This document shows, piece by piece, positions 38,646 through 47,641 of a stretch of DNA of 64,000 nt (within the stretch, counting starts at the first letter, position 1; every line of letters starts with the position of its first letter). The stretch is from CAZZHG01 sp964653655 (GTDB lineage Bacteria > Bdellovibrionota > FAC87 > UBA2466), in NCBI GenBank assembly GCA_964653655.1, contig CAZZHG010000008.1, forward strand, positions 1 through 64,000. The letters run 5' to 3'. The translations under genes were made by a program, and so were the position numbers. The notes below the pieces were generated by a model. That model was not told the DNA's origin. It ran no database searches and worked only from the letters and a program-made list of their open reading frames with translations.

Positions 38646-39365
38646 TCAGGCGGATTTCCCATCGAGTACGATAGGAACCGAAACGAGTTCCGAGACTCCC
38701 TTGGGAGTGGTGACGGCGCGGTAAGCAAGTAGCTCCACGCCGGCCGCTTTCGCTTGCCTTAGCGTTTCGCCGTAGCCCGGGTCGATGGTGTCGGCCGGGG
38801 AGAACGTCCTTCCCTCGGGGCGGTTCACGAAAAAGAGAATCACTCCGCGTTTGCCCTGCTGGACGACTTCCATCAGCTCGCGCAGATGCTTTCTTCCGCG
38901 CTCGGTGACGGAATCGGGAAACAGCACCCGATCGCCTTCGAGAAGCGTCGTGTTCTTCACTTCCACGTACACTTCCTTGCCCCCCTTGAAGGTGAGAAGC
39001 ATGTCGATCCGGGAATTTTCTTTTCCGTACTTCACTTCGCGCTTCATCGTTTCGAAGCCTTCCAGCTCCGGGATGGCGCCGGCGGCGACCGCGCTCTCGA
39101 TGATCATGTTGGGGCGCGCGGTGTTCACGCCGATGAAGCCGCCCTTCGTCTTCGTAAGCTCCCATGTGTAAGCGAGCTTTCTTTCGGGACGCGGGTCGTG
39201 AGTGAGAAGGACGACGTCTCCTTCCTTCCAACACGACTTCATGCTGCCGGTGTTCGCGCAATGAGCGGTGACCAGTTCGCCGTTTGCGAGCGTCACGTCG
39301 GCGAAGAAACGCTGGTAGCGCTTAACGAGGGTGCCGGTGACGAGAGGTTTCGGAAAAGCCCACAT
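38646..39365 (-). CDS. sfsA: DNA/RNA nuclease SfsA family protein
   Basis: 239 residues from ATG 39365; the ORF continues upstream without coding character. Family motifs are clear: RYQRFFADVTLANGELVTAH near the start, CANTGSM, RPNMIIE, and the nuclease core YVEVKNTTLLEGDRVLFPDS. SfsA was named for sugar fermentation stimulation in E. coli and has a PD-(D/E)xK-like nuclease fold with an OB domain. The ribosome binding site is weak. Confidence 0.9.
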   Translation of the reverse strand: MWAFPKPLVTGTLVKRYQRFFADVTLANGELVTAHCANTGSMKSCWKEGDVVLLTHDPRPERKLAYTWELTKTKGGFIGVNTARPNMIIESAVAAGAIPELEGFETMKREVKYGKENSRIDMLLTFKGGKEVYVEVKNTTLLEGDRVLFPDSVTERGRKHLRELMEVVQQGKRGVILFFVNRPEGRTFSPADTIDPGYGETLRQAKAAGVELLAYRAVTTPKGVSELVSVPIVLDGKSA

Positions 39366-39414
39366 GAAGAGGTTTCCTAACTTAGCCGTATTCCACTGTC
39401 CAGTCCGGCGTGAA

Positions 39415-39430
39415 GGGATCGGGACTTGCA
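39415..39430 (+). promoter_or_regulatory. Possible sigma-54 promoter for OmpA-like gene
   Basis: GGGATCGGGACTTGCA: GG-N10-GC with perfect TTGCA but a poor -24 box. It is 31 bp before ATG 39462. Confidence 0.4.
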
Positions 39431-39461
39431 TAACCTAGCTTCAATACAAGGAGGCTCTTCG

Positions 39462-39959
39462 ATGAAACTACACGTACTCATCCTTTCGTTGATTGTTGCA
39501 ACTGTGACTTTCGCCGAGACGGACAAAACCACCAATGGTGAGGTTTACCACCGCGCCATCGGCGTACCCTTTTTAGGCATGATGCCGGTCGCGGATCCGG
39601 TGAAAAAGGCGGAAGCGAAACCCGCCGAGCCCGCCAGAGAAGTGGCGGCGCTCTCCGTCGAGCCGGTCTACTTCGAGCTGGATAAAGCGCTCATCGACGC
39701 CGATGGCCGCGCGAAGGTGGCCACCATCGCCGGTTGGCTGAAGGCAAATCCCGACAGTAAGGTGAAGGTGGAAGCCTACACCGATCCTTCAGGTACCGTT
39801 GAGCACAACAAAACGCTCGGCGCGAAACGGGCGGTCGCGATGCAAGCGGCGCTTGCGAAAGAAGGCATCGCCCCAAACCGAGTCATCACCGTGAATCACG
39901 GCGGCAAACCGGTCGAGCGCAAAGCGGTCATCACCGAGTACACGGTACTCGCGGACTAA
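39462..39959 (+). CDS. OmpA/MotB C-terminal domain protein
   Basis: 165 residues from ATG 39462 with AGGAGG upstream. Signal peptide about 1-18. After a low-complexity linker (KKAEAKPAEPAREV) comes an OmpA-like peptidoglycan-binding domain from about 65: VYFELDKALIDADGRAKV, VKVEAYTDPSGTVEHNKTLG and RAVAMQAALAKEGI. The usual TDxxGxxxxNxxLSxRRA is seen as TDPSGTVEHNKTLGAKRA. It probably ties the outer layer to peptidoglycan. Confidence 0.88.
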   Translation: MKLHVLILSLIVATVTFAETDKTTNGEVYHRAIGVPFLGMMPVADPVKKAEAKPAEPAREVAALSVEPVYFELDKALIDADGRAKVATIAGWLKANPDSKVKVEAYTDPSGTVEHNKTLGAKRAVAMQAALAKEGIAPNRVITVNHGGKPVERKAVITEYTVLAD

Positions 39960-39977
39960 CTTTGCTAAAATGGGCCC

Positions 39978-40658
39978 GTGGCAAAACCTTCGGGTCGAAA
40001 ATTGAAGTATGCCGATCTTGCGGAAGGCGCGCGCAGTGACTTCCGCAAGATCGGCAAAGTGACGACGGAGTCCGTCTTCAAGGGCTCCGGCCGCCATTGG
40101 GACGAATGGGTAGCCTTACTGAATAAGGCGGGCGCCCGCTCGTGGTCCCACGCGGAAATTGTCTCGTTTCTCAAACGCAAACATAAGCTCGGCCCCTGGT
40201 GGCAGCAGGGAGTTACTTCGGGATACGAGGTCGCCATCGGCCGCCGCGCCGAGGGTCAGGACGCGAAGGGGAAGTACATGGTGACCGCCACCAAGTCGCT
40301 GCCTCGCGGAGCTGCCGCCGTTTGGAACTTCCTGCTCTCAAGGGCCGGACTCGACGTGTGGCTGCAACCCCTCTCGCCCGTACAAATCCGGCCCAAGACC
40401 TCCTTCGAAACGAAGGACGGATTCTACGGCGAAGTGCGAACCGTGGCCCGGGGCCGCCGAGCGAGACTCCAATGGAACGATCCCGAACGGGAAGAGCGCA
40501 CGACGGTCGAGGTGATGCTCGTCGGCAAACCTGGGGGAAAGTCCATTCTGGTTTTCAATCACACCGGCATCGGCGACACGAAAACCCGCGAGCAATTCCG
40601 GTCGCGCTGGCGCAAGGCGGCCGACGAGCTGGGCCAACTGTTTAGTCGACGAGAGTAA
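39978..40658 (+). CDS. DUF4287 plus SRPBCC (AHSA1-like) protein
   Basis: 226 residues from GTG 39978, 18 bp after the OmpA-like gene. N-terminal about 1-90 matches the DUF4287 pattern (RHWDEWVALLNKAGARSWSH, then GPWWQQGVTSGYE). C-terminal about 95-225 is an SRPBCC/AHSA1-like ligand-binding fold ending NHTGIGDTKTREQFRSRW. Function of such fusions is unknown. It overlaps the convergent lipoprotein gene by 17 bp. Confidence 0.8.
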   Translation: MAKPSGRKLKYADLAEGARSDFRKIGKVTTESVFKGSGRHWDEWVALLNKAGARSWSHAEIVSFLKRKHKLGPWWQQGVTSGYEVAIGRRAEGQDAKGKYMVTATKSLPRGAAAVWNFLLSRAGLDVWLQPLSPVQIRPKTSFETKDGFYGEVRTVARGRRARLQWNDPEREERTTVEVMLVGKPGGKSILVFNHTGIGDTKTREQFRSRWRKAADELGQLFSRRE

Positions 40659-41361
40659 TCGAAACGGTTTTCTTCTGACGCCCTTCCATGGAGCCGCCCT
40701 TGATGGTCGAAGCGACGGTTCCGGAAACATAGCGAGTGACCGAGACGGTGGCGGGCACGTTGCCCGAGATCAACACGCCTTTCGTATCCGAGGTCTCGGT
40801 ATCGGTGGCGGCGAACGTGTACGCGCCGTCATCGCTATCGGTGCGCTCGAGGGTCGAGCTGACCGTTCCGCTCGTCCAACTGATCCCGAGCCGCACGCCC
40901 TGGCTGGTTCCCGCCGTCCACGTCACTGCCATCGTTTGCCCCTTGGTTTGGCTCGCGCCCGAAGTGGGCGCCGTAACGGCAACCGCCGTGGGCAGCACCG
41001 CCGTCGACGTGTGAGACTCGGTCTCCGAGCGTTTGAAGATGACGGTGTAAGTGGCGCCCGGAGTGTAGGCGAGATCGTCCGTCGAGTACTCGACCATTCC
41101 GAGAAGGTCCGTCGTCTTGGAAAGCTCGACGGTTTGAGTGCCGTCGCTGCAATAAAGCTCGTCCGTGCCACTGAGCTCGAGATAGGTACCAAGCCCGCCC
41201 CCTACCCGCAGTGAAACCACGCAAGCCGCCGAACCGCTGGAGTCGCCCTCCACCGCGGCGACCATGTAAATCTCGCTGGTCGCGATCGCCCCCGACAGAC
41301 TCTTCGCACAACCCACCAGGACAAACACCAAAGCCAAGCACGCACCTAAAAAGCGTTTCAT
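40642..41361 (-). CDS. Beta-rich lipoprotein
   Basis: 239 residues; GGAGGGATTC precedes ATG 41361. Lipobox FVLVGC (Cys about 18). The rest is Thr/Ser/Val-rich with short beta strands, resembling two immunoglobulin-like domains (near 35-110 and 125-235). No family named. Probably surface-exposed. Confidence 0.7.
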   Translation of the reverse strand: MKRFLGACLALVFVLVGCAKSLSGAIATSEIYMVAAVEGDSSGSAACVVSLRVGGGLGTYLELSGTDELYCSDGTQTVELSKTTDLLGMVEYSTDDLAYTPGATYTVIFKRSETESHTSTAVLPTAVAVTAPTSGASQTKGQTMAVTWTAGTSQGVRLGISWTSGTVSSTLERTDSDDGAYTFAATDTETSDTKGVLISGNVPATVSVTRYVSGTVASTIKGGSMEGRQKKTVSITLVD

Positions 41362-41610
41362 GAATCCCTCCTGTATTTTTAGGTTAGCTTCTGGGCCGGT
41401 GCGGCCTCCATAGATCTTGGATCAAAGCGATCCATCGGCGGATCGCCGCCTAAGCTCAGGATTCGGCCTTTGCTATCGCGGCCCGTCCTTCGCGTGCCGT
41501 TTTCGGCGTACAACCTCTAAGAATTATCGAATTTGCTTGGCCTGAAGCTTTTTAGCTTGGAGCTACGGAGGGCATTCTTCTTTTGCTATCTAAAAGGAGA
41601 TGGAGGCTTG

Positions 41611-41661
41611 CCATTCGTAGCTCTCACGAAACGCCGGAGGCGTTCGGAGAGCGAAGAATGG
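41611..41661. repeat. Long palindrome abutting tRNA-Leu 3' end
   Basis: CCATTCGTAGCTCTC (41611-41625) pairs with GAGAGCGAAGAATGG (41647-41661) with two adjacent mismatch positions, and an inner CGAAACGCC/GGCGTTCG hairpin (41627-41646) has one bulge. The arm includes the encoded CCA of the tRNA. It could be a terminator/processing structure, and parallels the palindrome found at the tmRNA end. Confidence 0.6.
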
Positions 41662-41743
41662 TGCTCGGTGAGAGATTCGAACTCTCACAGGTTTCCCTAC
41701 ACGGTCCTGAGCCGTGCGCGTCTACCAATTCCGCCAACCGAGC
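41659..41743 (-). tRNA. tRNA-Leu(CAG)
   Basis: Acceptor GCTCGGT (41743-41737) pairs with ACCGAGC (41669-41663), discriminator A, and CCA is encoded (41661-41659). The anticodon arm CACGG-CTCAGGA-CCGTG gives anticodon CAG. A long variable arm (TAGGGAAACCTG), D-arm with TTGGTAG, and T-arm GAGAGTTCGAATCTCTC are all present. Type II tRNA reading CUG leucine codons. Confidence 0.97.
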
Positions 41744-41851
41744 CTATAAAGGAAGCGGTCTTCGAACGCGGGCTTGCCGGGTTCGATTACAGGAATTAGG
41801 TATTTAACTGTTTCAAAAAGCCTTGTCCAGAAAAGGAACGCGCGGGACCAA

Positions 41852-42541
41852 GTGAAAAGAAAGGGTTTTTTCATCTCCTTCGAGGGAGGAGAGGGGACTG
41901 GAAAGTCCACTCAACTGCGCCTTCTTACGGCCTGGCTGAAAGACCACGCCCAGGCCCCGGTGGTTACCCTGGAACCCGGGGGCACCCCAATTGGCGAGAA
42001 AATCCGCGATCTTCTCCTGGACCCGAACAACGGCCGGTTAGTCCCGCGGGCGGAGCTCCTCCTTTATGTGGCCGACCGGGCCCAGCACGTCGAGGAACTG
42101 ATCCAGCCGAAACTCGAAGCCGGCGCCATCGTGGTCTGCGACCGCTACGCCGACAGCTCCCTCGTGTACCAAGGCATCTGCCGGAAGCTCGGCGAAGCCC
42201 GGGTCCAAGACCTGAACCGCTTCGCGACCGGCAATCTCTTTCCCGATCTCACGGTCGTGCTAGACCTGCCCGAATCCATCGGCCTCAAACGCATCCGCAA
42301 GCGGCTCGAAGACGACATCGCCCTCCACGGCATCCGCCGCCGGGTGAAGCTCGATCGGCTCGAGCGCGAAAAGACGGACTTTCATCGAAACGTCCGAAAG
42401 GGTTTCCTCAAGCTCGCGAAGAAGGAGCCTCGCCGGGTCCGGATACTCGACGCGAGCCAAACCCCCGAAACGGTCTTCGCTCAAGTGACGGAGCTCGTGA
42501 TTCCCGGCCTGAAAAAGAGGGGGCTATGGAAAGACGCGTAG
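41852..42541 (+). CDS. tmk: Thymidylate kinase
   Basis: 229 residues from GTG 41852, which begins the conserved core FISFEGGEGTGKSTQ (Walker A); the ORF is open further upstream. DRYADSSLVYQG supplies the DR(Y/F) motif for dTMP binding. It phosphorylates dTMP to dTDP. It overlaps holB by 16 bp and begins the tmk-holB-metG-tatD run. The lid region has a basic insertion (RRRVKLDRLEREK). Confidence 0.94.
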   Translation: MKRKGFFISFEGGEGTGKSTQLRLLTAWLKDHAQAPVVTLEPGGTPIGEKIRDLLLDPNNGRLVPRAELLLYVADRAQHVEELIQPKLEAGAIVVCDRYADSSLVYQGICRKLGEARVQDLNRFATGNLFPDLTVVLDLPESIGLKRIRKRLEDDIALHGIRRRVKLDRLEREKTDFHRNVRKGFLKLAKKEPRRVRILDASQTPETVFAQVTELVIPGLKKRGLWKDA

Positions 42542-43341
42542 GACTGGGGCTACTTGGACTGAGCGGCAATGAAGCGCTTCAGAAGCGGCTCGCGAATTAT
42601 CTAAAAGGGGGCCGCATCCACCCTGCCTTGATTTTGGGTGGTCCCGACCGCGAGGCGAAGTTCCAGCTCGCCCGCAACGTCGCAAAATTTCTCTTATGTC
42701 GTACTTCGGCGGGGCAGGACTTTTGCGATGAGTGCAACGTCTGCCGCCGCATCGAAAAGGAATTGCACCCGGACGTTCTCATTCTCAAGGAAGAGCCGGA
42801 CGAGCCCATCAAAATCGAAATCATCCGGGAAATCATCCATCAGATGGAAGTGAGCCCCATCGAGGCTACCCACAAGATTTGCATCGTGGACGAGTGCCAC
42901 AAGATGAACGTCTCGGCGGCGAACGCCTTTTTGAAAACGCTGGAAGAGCCGGGCGAGAACCGCCTCTTTCTGCTGCTCACTTCAAAGCCCGGGTCGCTGC
43001 TTCCGACGATTACGTCCCGCTGCTTGGAATTTTCGCTAAAACCCGTGGCGGCCGAAACGCAAGCCGCCCTTTCTCCCGAGCAGGCGGACTTGTTCCGGAT
43101 CGCGCTCGAGTGCGGGGATGCGACCGAGTTCATCGGTTCCCTGAAAGAAAAAGACGACGCCGTCCGTTTCGCGCGCTTTCTCCAAAAGAGGTTTCGCGAC
43201 GAGGCCGCCGCCGGTTCCTCCGACGTATTCGAGACGTTCGAGGCCGCCCTAGAGCTCGAGGGCCGTTTGCGTTCAAATGCCAACTACGCTTTAATGGTCG
43301 ACGGTTTCATCCGCACACACTTTTTTTCCGCAGGAGCTTGA
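42526..43341 (+). CDS. holB: DNA polymerase III delta-prime subunit
   Basis: 271 residues. Clamp-loader ATPase-like fold. The Walker A region is degenerate (GGPDREAKFQLA), as expected of delta-prime. A zinc-binding cluster CDECNVCRRIEKELHPD, the IIHQMEVSPIEATHKICIVDECHKM segment and AANAFLKTLEEPGENRLFLLLTS are diagnostic. It assembles with gamma/tau and delta to load the sliding clamp. Overlaps tmk by 16 bp; metG begins immediately after its stop. Confidence 0.93.
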   Translation: MERRVGLGLLGLSGNEALQKRLANYLKGGRIHPALILGGPDREAKFQLARNVAKFLLCRTSAGQDFCDECNVCRRIEKELHPDVLILKEEPDEPIKIEIIREIIHQMEVSPIEATHKICIVDECHKMNVSAANAFLKTLEEPGENRLFLLLTSKPGSLLPTITSRCLEFSLKPVAAETQAALSPEQADLFRIALECGDATEFIGSLKEKDDAVRFARFLQKRFRDEAAAGSSDVFETFEAALELEGRLRSNANYALMVDGFIRTHFFSAGA

Positions 43342-44889
43342 GTGGACCCGTATTACATCACCACTCCCATTTACTACGTCACGGATGCCCCCCACATCGG
43401 GCATCTGTACTGCACGCTCGCGACCGACATCATGGCCCGCTACCGCAAGCTTCGCGGCAACGACGTGTGGTTTCTGACGGGAACCGACGAGCACGGCCAA
43501 AAGATTGAAAAGAAGGCGAAGGAAAACGGCGAGAGTCCGCGCGAGCTCGCCGATCGCGTGGTCGAGCGCTACCGCCACGCCTGGAAAGTTTACGGAGTAG
43601 AGAACGACGACTTCATCCGCACGAGCGAGCCCCGCCACATCAAGGTGGTGCAGGAGCTCGTCGCCCGCCTGATGAAGACGGGCGACATTTATCTCGGCGC
43701 CTACGAAGGGTGGTACTGCGTACCCGACGAGGCGTACTGGACGGAAACGCAAATCGTCGACGGAAAGTGCCCCGATTGCGGGCGTCCGGTCGTGCGGCTC
43801 AAGGAAGAAAGCTACTTCTTCAAGATGTCCGCGTATCAGGACAAGCTGCTTAAGCACATCGAAGAGAATCCGGATTTCATTTTCCCGCAGTCCAGAAAGA
43901 ACGAAGTCCTCGGCTTCATCAAGCAGGGTCTGAAAGACATCAGCATCAGCCGCACCACCATCGAGTGGGGCATCCAGATGCCGCCGGACCCGAAAGCCAC
44001 GAAGTCCCACAAGGTATACGTGTGGTTCGACGCGCTCACCAATTACATTTCCGCTCTCGATCCCTTCACGAAGGGATCCAAGTTCGAGAAGTTCTGGCCC
44101 GAAGCCATTCACGTCGTCGGAAAGGACATTCTGCGCTTTCACGCCGTGTACTGGCCCACGTTCCTCATGGCGCTCGGCCTTCCACTGCCGAAACAGATCG
44201 TCGCTCACGGCTGGCTGACCCTTTCGAACCAGAAAATCGGAAAGTCTCTCGGCAATGCCATCGAGCCCGTAGCGCTTTCGGAAACCATCGGCGTCGACGG
44301 CATGAGATATTTCCTCTTCCGTGAATTCGTCTTCGGACTCGACGGGGAATACTCGGAAGAGACCCTCTACAACCGGGTGAACTCCGATCTCGCCAACGAC
44401 TACGGCAACTGCGTCAGCCGCACCTGCGCGATGATCCAGAAATACTTCGGCGAAGGAGCGTTCGACTTGACCGCTTCCTTGAAGGACGACTCTCCGGTGC
44501 GCGCGGCATGCTTAGAGGCGCCCACTAATTTTCACCGGGAAATGGACAATTGGGCCTACCACAAGGCGCTGGAGTCTCTTTGGAAGGTCGTCTCCGAAGT
44601 GAACAAGTACATCGATTCCAGCGCGCCTTGGACGCTCGCGAAATCGTCGGCGCCCGAGGATAAGGCGAAACTCAGAACGGTCCTCACTCATTGCCACGAG
44701 GCCCTTCGGATAGTTTCGGTGTACCTGCATGCTTTCCTGCCGAACTCGACCAAGAAAGCCTTGGACACGCTCGGCGCGCCTCCCGGACCGAATTGGTTCG
44801 CCGCCGGCGAGTGGGGCAAAGGCCCCGCTCAGGTTCAGGTCACCAAGGGCTTGCCGCTCTTCCCAAGGCTCGAATGGAAAAAAAGCTGA
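43342..44889 (+). CDS. metG: Methionyl-tRNA synthetase
   Basis: 515 residues from GTG 43342 directly after the holB stop. Class I signatures: PHIGHLYCTLATD near residue 17 (HIGH) and KIGKSLGNAI near 297 (KMSKS variant). A single zinc knuckle (WYCVPDEAY ... CPDCGRP). No C-terminal EMAP/tRNA-binding domain, so it is the short form. It charges tRNA-Met. Confidence 0.95.
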   Translation: MDPYYITTPIYYVTDAPHIGHLYCTLATDIMARYRKLRGNDVWFLTGTDEHGQKIEKKAKENGESPRELADRVVERYRHAWKVYGVENDDFIRTSEPRHIKVVQELVARLMKTGDIYLGAYEGWYCVPDEAYWTETQIVDGKCPDCGRPVVRLKEESYFFKMSAYQDKLLKHIEENPDFIFPQSRKNEVLGFIKQGLKDISISRTTIEWGIQMPPDPKATKSHKVYVWFDALTNYISALDPFTKGSKFEKFWPEAIHVVGKDILRFHAVYWPTFLMALGLPLPKQIVAHGWLTLSNQKIGKSLGNAIEPVALSETIGVDGMRYFLFREFVFGLDGEYSEETLYNRVNSDLANDYGNCVSRTCAMIQKYFGEGAFDLTASLKDDSPVRAACLEAPTNFHREMDNWAYHKALESLWKVVSEVNKYIDSSAPWTLAKSSAPEDKAKLRTVLTHCHEALRIVSVYLHAFLPNSTKKALDTLGAPPGPNWFAAGEWGKGPAQVQVTKGLPLFPRLEWKKS

Positions 44890-45668
44890 CGTCATTCGTC
44901 GATTCCCACTCGCATCTGGCCCTTCTCGAGCACACGCCGCCCGAGGAAGCCCTTAAGCGCGCCCAGGCCGCGGGCGTCACGCGCCTTCTCACGGTTTCCA
45001 CCGACGAGGGATCGTGGGAGCCGAACCGCCGGCTCGCCGAAGCCCACGACGGCGTCTACTACACCCTTGGCCTCCACCCTCACGACGCCCGAACCTGGGT
45101 CGAGTGCGGCGGCAAGATGTTCGAGCGCTTTTCTCCTTTTCCGAAAGTGCCCGAGAAGTGTGTGGCCATCGGCGAGATGGGACTCGATTTCCACTACGAC
45201 TTCTGCCCAAAGGACATTCAGATTCACTGTTTCGAAAGTCAGCTCGCCTTCGCGAACCAGGTGAATCTGCCCGTAGTGATCCATTGCCGGGAGGCGTTCG
45301 CGAGTCTGTTCGAGTCCATCCGCAAGATCGGGCTCGGAAAGCGATCCGGCGTGTTGCACTGCTTTACGGGAACCGTCGCCGAAGCAAAGGAAGCCCTCGA
45401 CATGGGGCTCAAGATTTCTTTCTCCGGCATCGTGACATTCAAGACGGCGGGGGAACTTCGGGAAGCGGCCAAGATCGTCCCCCTCACCGAAATGCTCATC
45501 GAAACGGACTGCCCGTACCTCGCGCCGCTACCCAACCGAGGCAAGCCCAACGAGCCCAGCTTTTTGCCGCTGACCGCGGCGAGCCTCGCCGGAACGCTGG
45601 GCCTGACCATCGAAGAGATCGCTGAACAAACCACCCTGAACGCGATAGAATTCTTCCAGTTGAATTGA
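44874..45668 (+). CDS. tatD: TatD-family metal-dependent hydrolase
   Basis: 264 residues from ATG 44874 inside the end of metG (16 bp overlap). Metal ligands: DSHSHL at the start, GEMGLDFHY, VIHCREAF, LHCFTGT and ETDCPYLAP, a complete TatD set. Members are 3'-5' DNA exonucleases acting in DNA repair or decay. The gene order after metG is common in bacteria. Confidence 0.93.
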   Translation: MEKKLTSFVDSHSHLALLEHTPPEEALKRAQAAGVTRLLTVSTDEGSWEPNRRLAEAHDGVYYTLGLHPHDARTWVECGGKMFERFSPFPKVPEKCVAIGEMGLDFHYDFCPKDIQIHCFESQLAFANQVNLPVVIHCREAFASLFESIRKIGLGKRSGVLHCFTGTVAEAKEALDMGLKISFSGIVTFKTAGELREAAKIVPLTEMLIETDCPYLAPLPNRGKPNEPSFLPLTAASLAGTLGLTIEEIAEQTTLNAIEFFQLN

Positions 45669-45681
45669 CGTTCAACTGAGC

Positions 45682-46593
45682 ATGAAAAAAGTCCTCATAG
45701 TTGGAGTGTCGAGCTTCATCGGATCCAATCTCGCGGCCGTGCTGCGCAATCACTTCCGAGTGTTCGGCACCTTCCACAGACGCCGCCCGAAGCTGAACGG
45801 CGTCCCCTGCTTCTCTCACCCGATTCCTTCCAACAAGCACGCCGACGAGCTGCTGAAGCTCGTCAATCCGGACGCCGTCATCTACTGCCCCGGCATCGCC
45901 GCGAACCGCGACTGCCAGGCAAATCCACTACTCGCCCTTCACCTTCACGCCGAGTATCCGGACGCGCTCGCGGCGCAAATGGAAGAGAGAAAGGGACAGT
46001 TCTTCTATCTATCGAGCTCGAAAGTGTTCGACGGCGAGAGCGGCGGCTACCGCGAGGACGATCCGGTGAATCCGCGCACCGTTTACGGCAAGACGAAAGC
46101 GCGCGGCGAGGAGCTTCTCCAGCGGCACGCGGGCGTTTTCATTCTCAGGCTCGGCACTATTTTCGGAATGGGCTCTTACGGACAGAACTCCATTCTGAAC
46201 CGTGTCTGGAAAGAGATCGCTTCCGGAAAAGAGCAACGCTACATCTCGGACGAGATGCGAAGCTTCTACGGAGTGGAGTACATAGGCGCCGCCATCCGCC
46301 ACCTGCTTCAGCTGGGGCCCGAGTACTCGGGGCTCTATCACCTGAGCCACTCGAAGAAGGAAAGTTATTACGGTTTCGCCAAAGCGGTTGCCGATACTTT
46401 CAAGCTTCCCTCCTCGGCCCTCGTTCCGGTCACGGGAGAAACGTTTTCCACGAAGGTCGGAAGCGACGAGGCCCGGGGCCGCGACATCAGCATGTCGGGA
46501 ATGTCGTTCGAAAGACGGTTCGGAATCGCTTGTCCCACCTTGGAAGAATCCCTCGACTCCATCCGGGCGAATTTGAGGCTTGGCGTCCAGTAA
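45682..46593 (+). CDS. RmlD-like NAD-dependent sugar reductase/epimerase
   Basis: 303 residues. Extended SDR fold with VLIVGVSSFIGSNLA (a GxxxxxG variant of the dinucleotide site) at the start, SSSKVFDGE near 113 and the catalytic YGKTK near 134. Closest general family: dTDP-4-dehydrorhamnose reductase (RmlD) and related sugar-nucleotide modifiers. No other rml genes adjoin it, so the substrate is open. Possibly used in surface glycan synthesis. Confidence 0.82.
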   Translation: MKKVLIVGVSSFIGSNLAAVLRNHFRVFGTFHRRRPKLNGVPCFSHPIPSNKHADELLKLVNPDAVIYCPGIAANRDCQANPLLALHLHAEYPDALAAQMEERKGQFFYLSSSKVFDGESGGYREDDPVNPRTVYGKTKARGEELLQRHAGVFILRLGTIFGMGSYGQNSILNRVWKEIASGKEQRYISDEMRSFYGVEYIGAAIRHLLQLGPEYSGLYHLSHSKKESYYGFAKAVADTFKLPSSALVPVTGETFSTKVGSDEARGRDISMSGMSFERRFGIACPTLEESLDSIRANLRLGVQ

Positions 46594-46670
46594 GTCCGCA
46601 GCTGCCCAAAGACTAGCCGAATTTCACGTTCTAAAAGGCCAAAAAACCTTGTCTTTTCAAGGGGGATAAC

Positions 46671-46686
46671 TGGTCCACGGGTTGCA
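46671..46686 (+). promoter_or_regulatory. Sigma-54 promoter for lytic transglycosylase gene
   Basis: TGGTCCACGGGTTGCA, GG-N10-GC with perfect TTGCA, 28 bp before ATG 46715, far from the main sigma-54 island. Confidence 0.65.
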
Positions 46687-46714
46687 ACTAAGACCCCTAC
46701 GGACGGCTCTCAAA

Positions 46715-47578
46715 ATGAAGGCGATTGAGAAACACATCTTAGTTCGGGCAGCGCGCATCGTAAGTCTGAGCCTACTTCTGCTTTCCTCCACCCTTTTTGC
46801 CCAAGGAAATCCGATTCAAGAGCAGGACACCGCTCGCGCCATGGCGGACGTGGTGAAAATCGCCCACGCCATCTCGATCGTGCGGCCACGCCTCGAAGAG
46901 CCCAAATATTTCGAGTACGCCCTCGGCATTTACCGGGCCTCGAAAAAGTACGACATACGCCCGGGCCTCATCATCGCCATCGCTCACCAGGAGTCGAGCT
47001 TCCAGGAGCGGCTCCCCGAAGGAAAAGCGGGCGAACTAGGCATCACGCAAGTTTTGAAAAGATGGGTCAATAACCCGAAATTCCGCCGGGAGTTCCCGGG
47101 CGCGACGGAAAAGAGCTTTAGAAAGCCCGCCGAGAGCTTCCTTTATACGGCGTGGATTCTCGCGGAACTGAAACGCGACGAAGCACCCGGCACACTTCCG
47201 TTCTGGTCTTTCTACAACGCCCGGCAGTTCAAGAATCGGATCAAGTATTTCGTCCGGGTGAACAAGCACATGGGCAAGCTGAAGAAGAACCTGCACCTCA
47301 TCGAGGACGCTTTGAATCCGGGCACCGCCGTCGCCAGGCGCAGCACGCCAGAGTCCAATCCGATTCTTGCGTACAATCCGCCGAGAAACGTGGCTTCGAA
47401 CAAGCCCAAATGGGTCGCGCGTCCGAAGGCGGCGGCCGTGAAGGTTGCCGCTCCGAAACCGACTCCTACGCCCAGCTATCCGTGGCTCGCCGAGCTTCCG
47501 CAGAGCCCGAAATCCAAGGCTTCCGCCAAGCGCGACCCACGCGAATTGCTCCTTCGTTCCGCCTCCATGGGCGGGTGA
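46715..47578 (+). CDS. Lytic transglycosylase (SLT) domain protein
   Basis: 287 residues from ATG 46715. Signal peptide about 10-32 after a charged start. SLT core from about 70: IIAIAHQESSFQERLPEGKA (catalytic Glu in QES) and GELGITQVLKRW, then WSFYNARQF. It cleaves the glycan strands of peptidoglycan in the periplasm. The C-terminal 70 residues are Pro/Lys/Ala-rich (KPTPTPSYPW). A sigma-54-type promoter lies directly upstream. Confidence 0.87.
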   Translation: MKAIEKHILVRAARIVSLSLLLLSSTLFAQGNPIQEQDTARAMADVVKIAHAISIVRPRLEEPKYFEYALGIYRASKKYDIRPGLIIAIAHQESSFQERLPEGKAGELGITQVLKRWVNNPKFRREFPGATEKSFRKPAESFLYTAWILAELKRDEAPGTLPFWSFYNARQFKNRIKYFVRVNKHMGKLKKNLHLIEDALNPGTAVARRSTPESNPILAYNPPRNVASNKPKWVARPKAAAVKVAAPKPTPTPSYPWLAELPQSPKSKASAKRDPRELLLRSASMGG

Positions 47579-47641
47579 TTCCAATCACTTAACTCACTTA
47601 GTTGATCCAGGACCAAGGCGTGGGCTAGAACCTTGCCCGCA

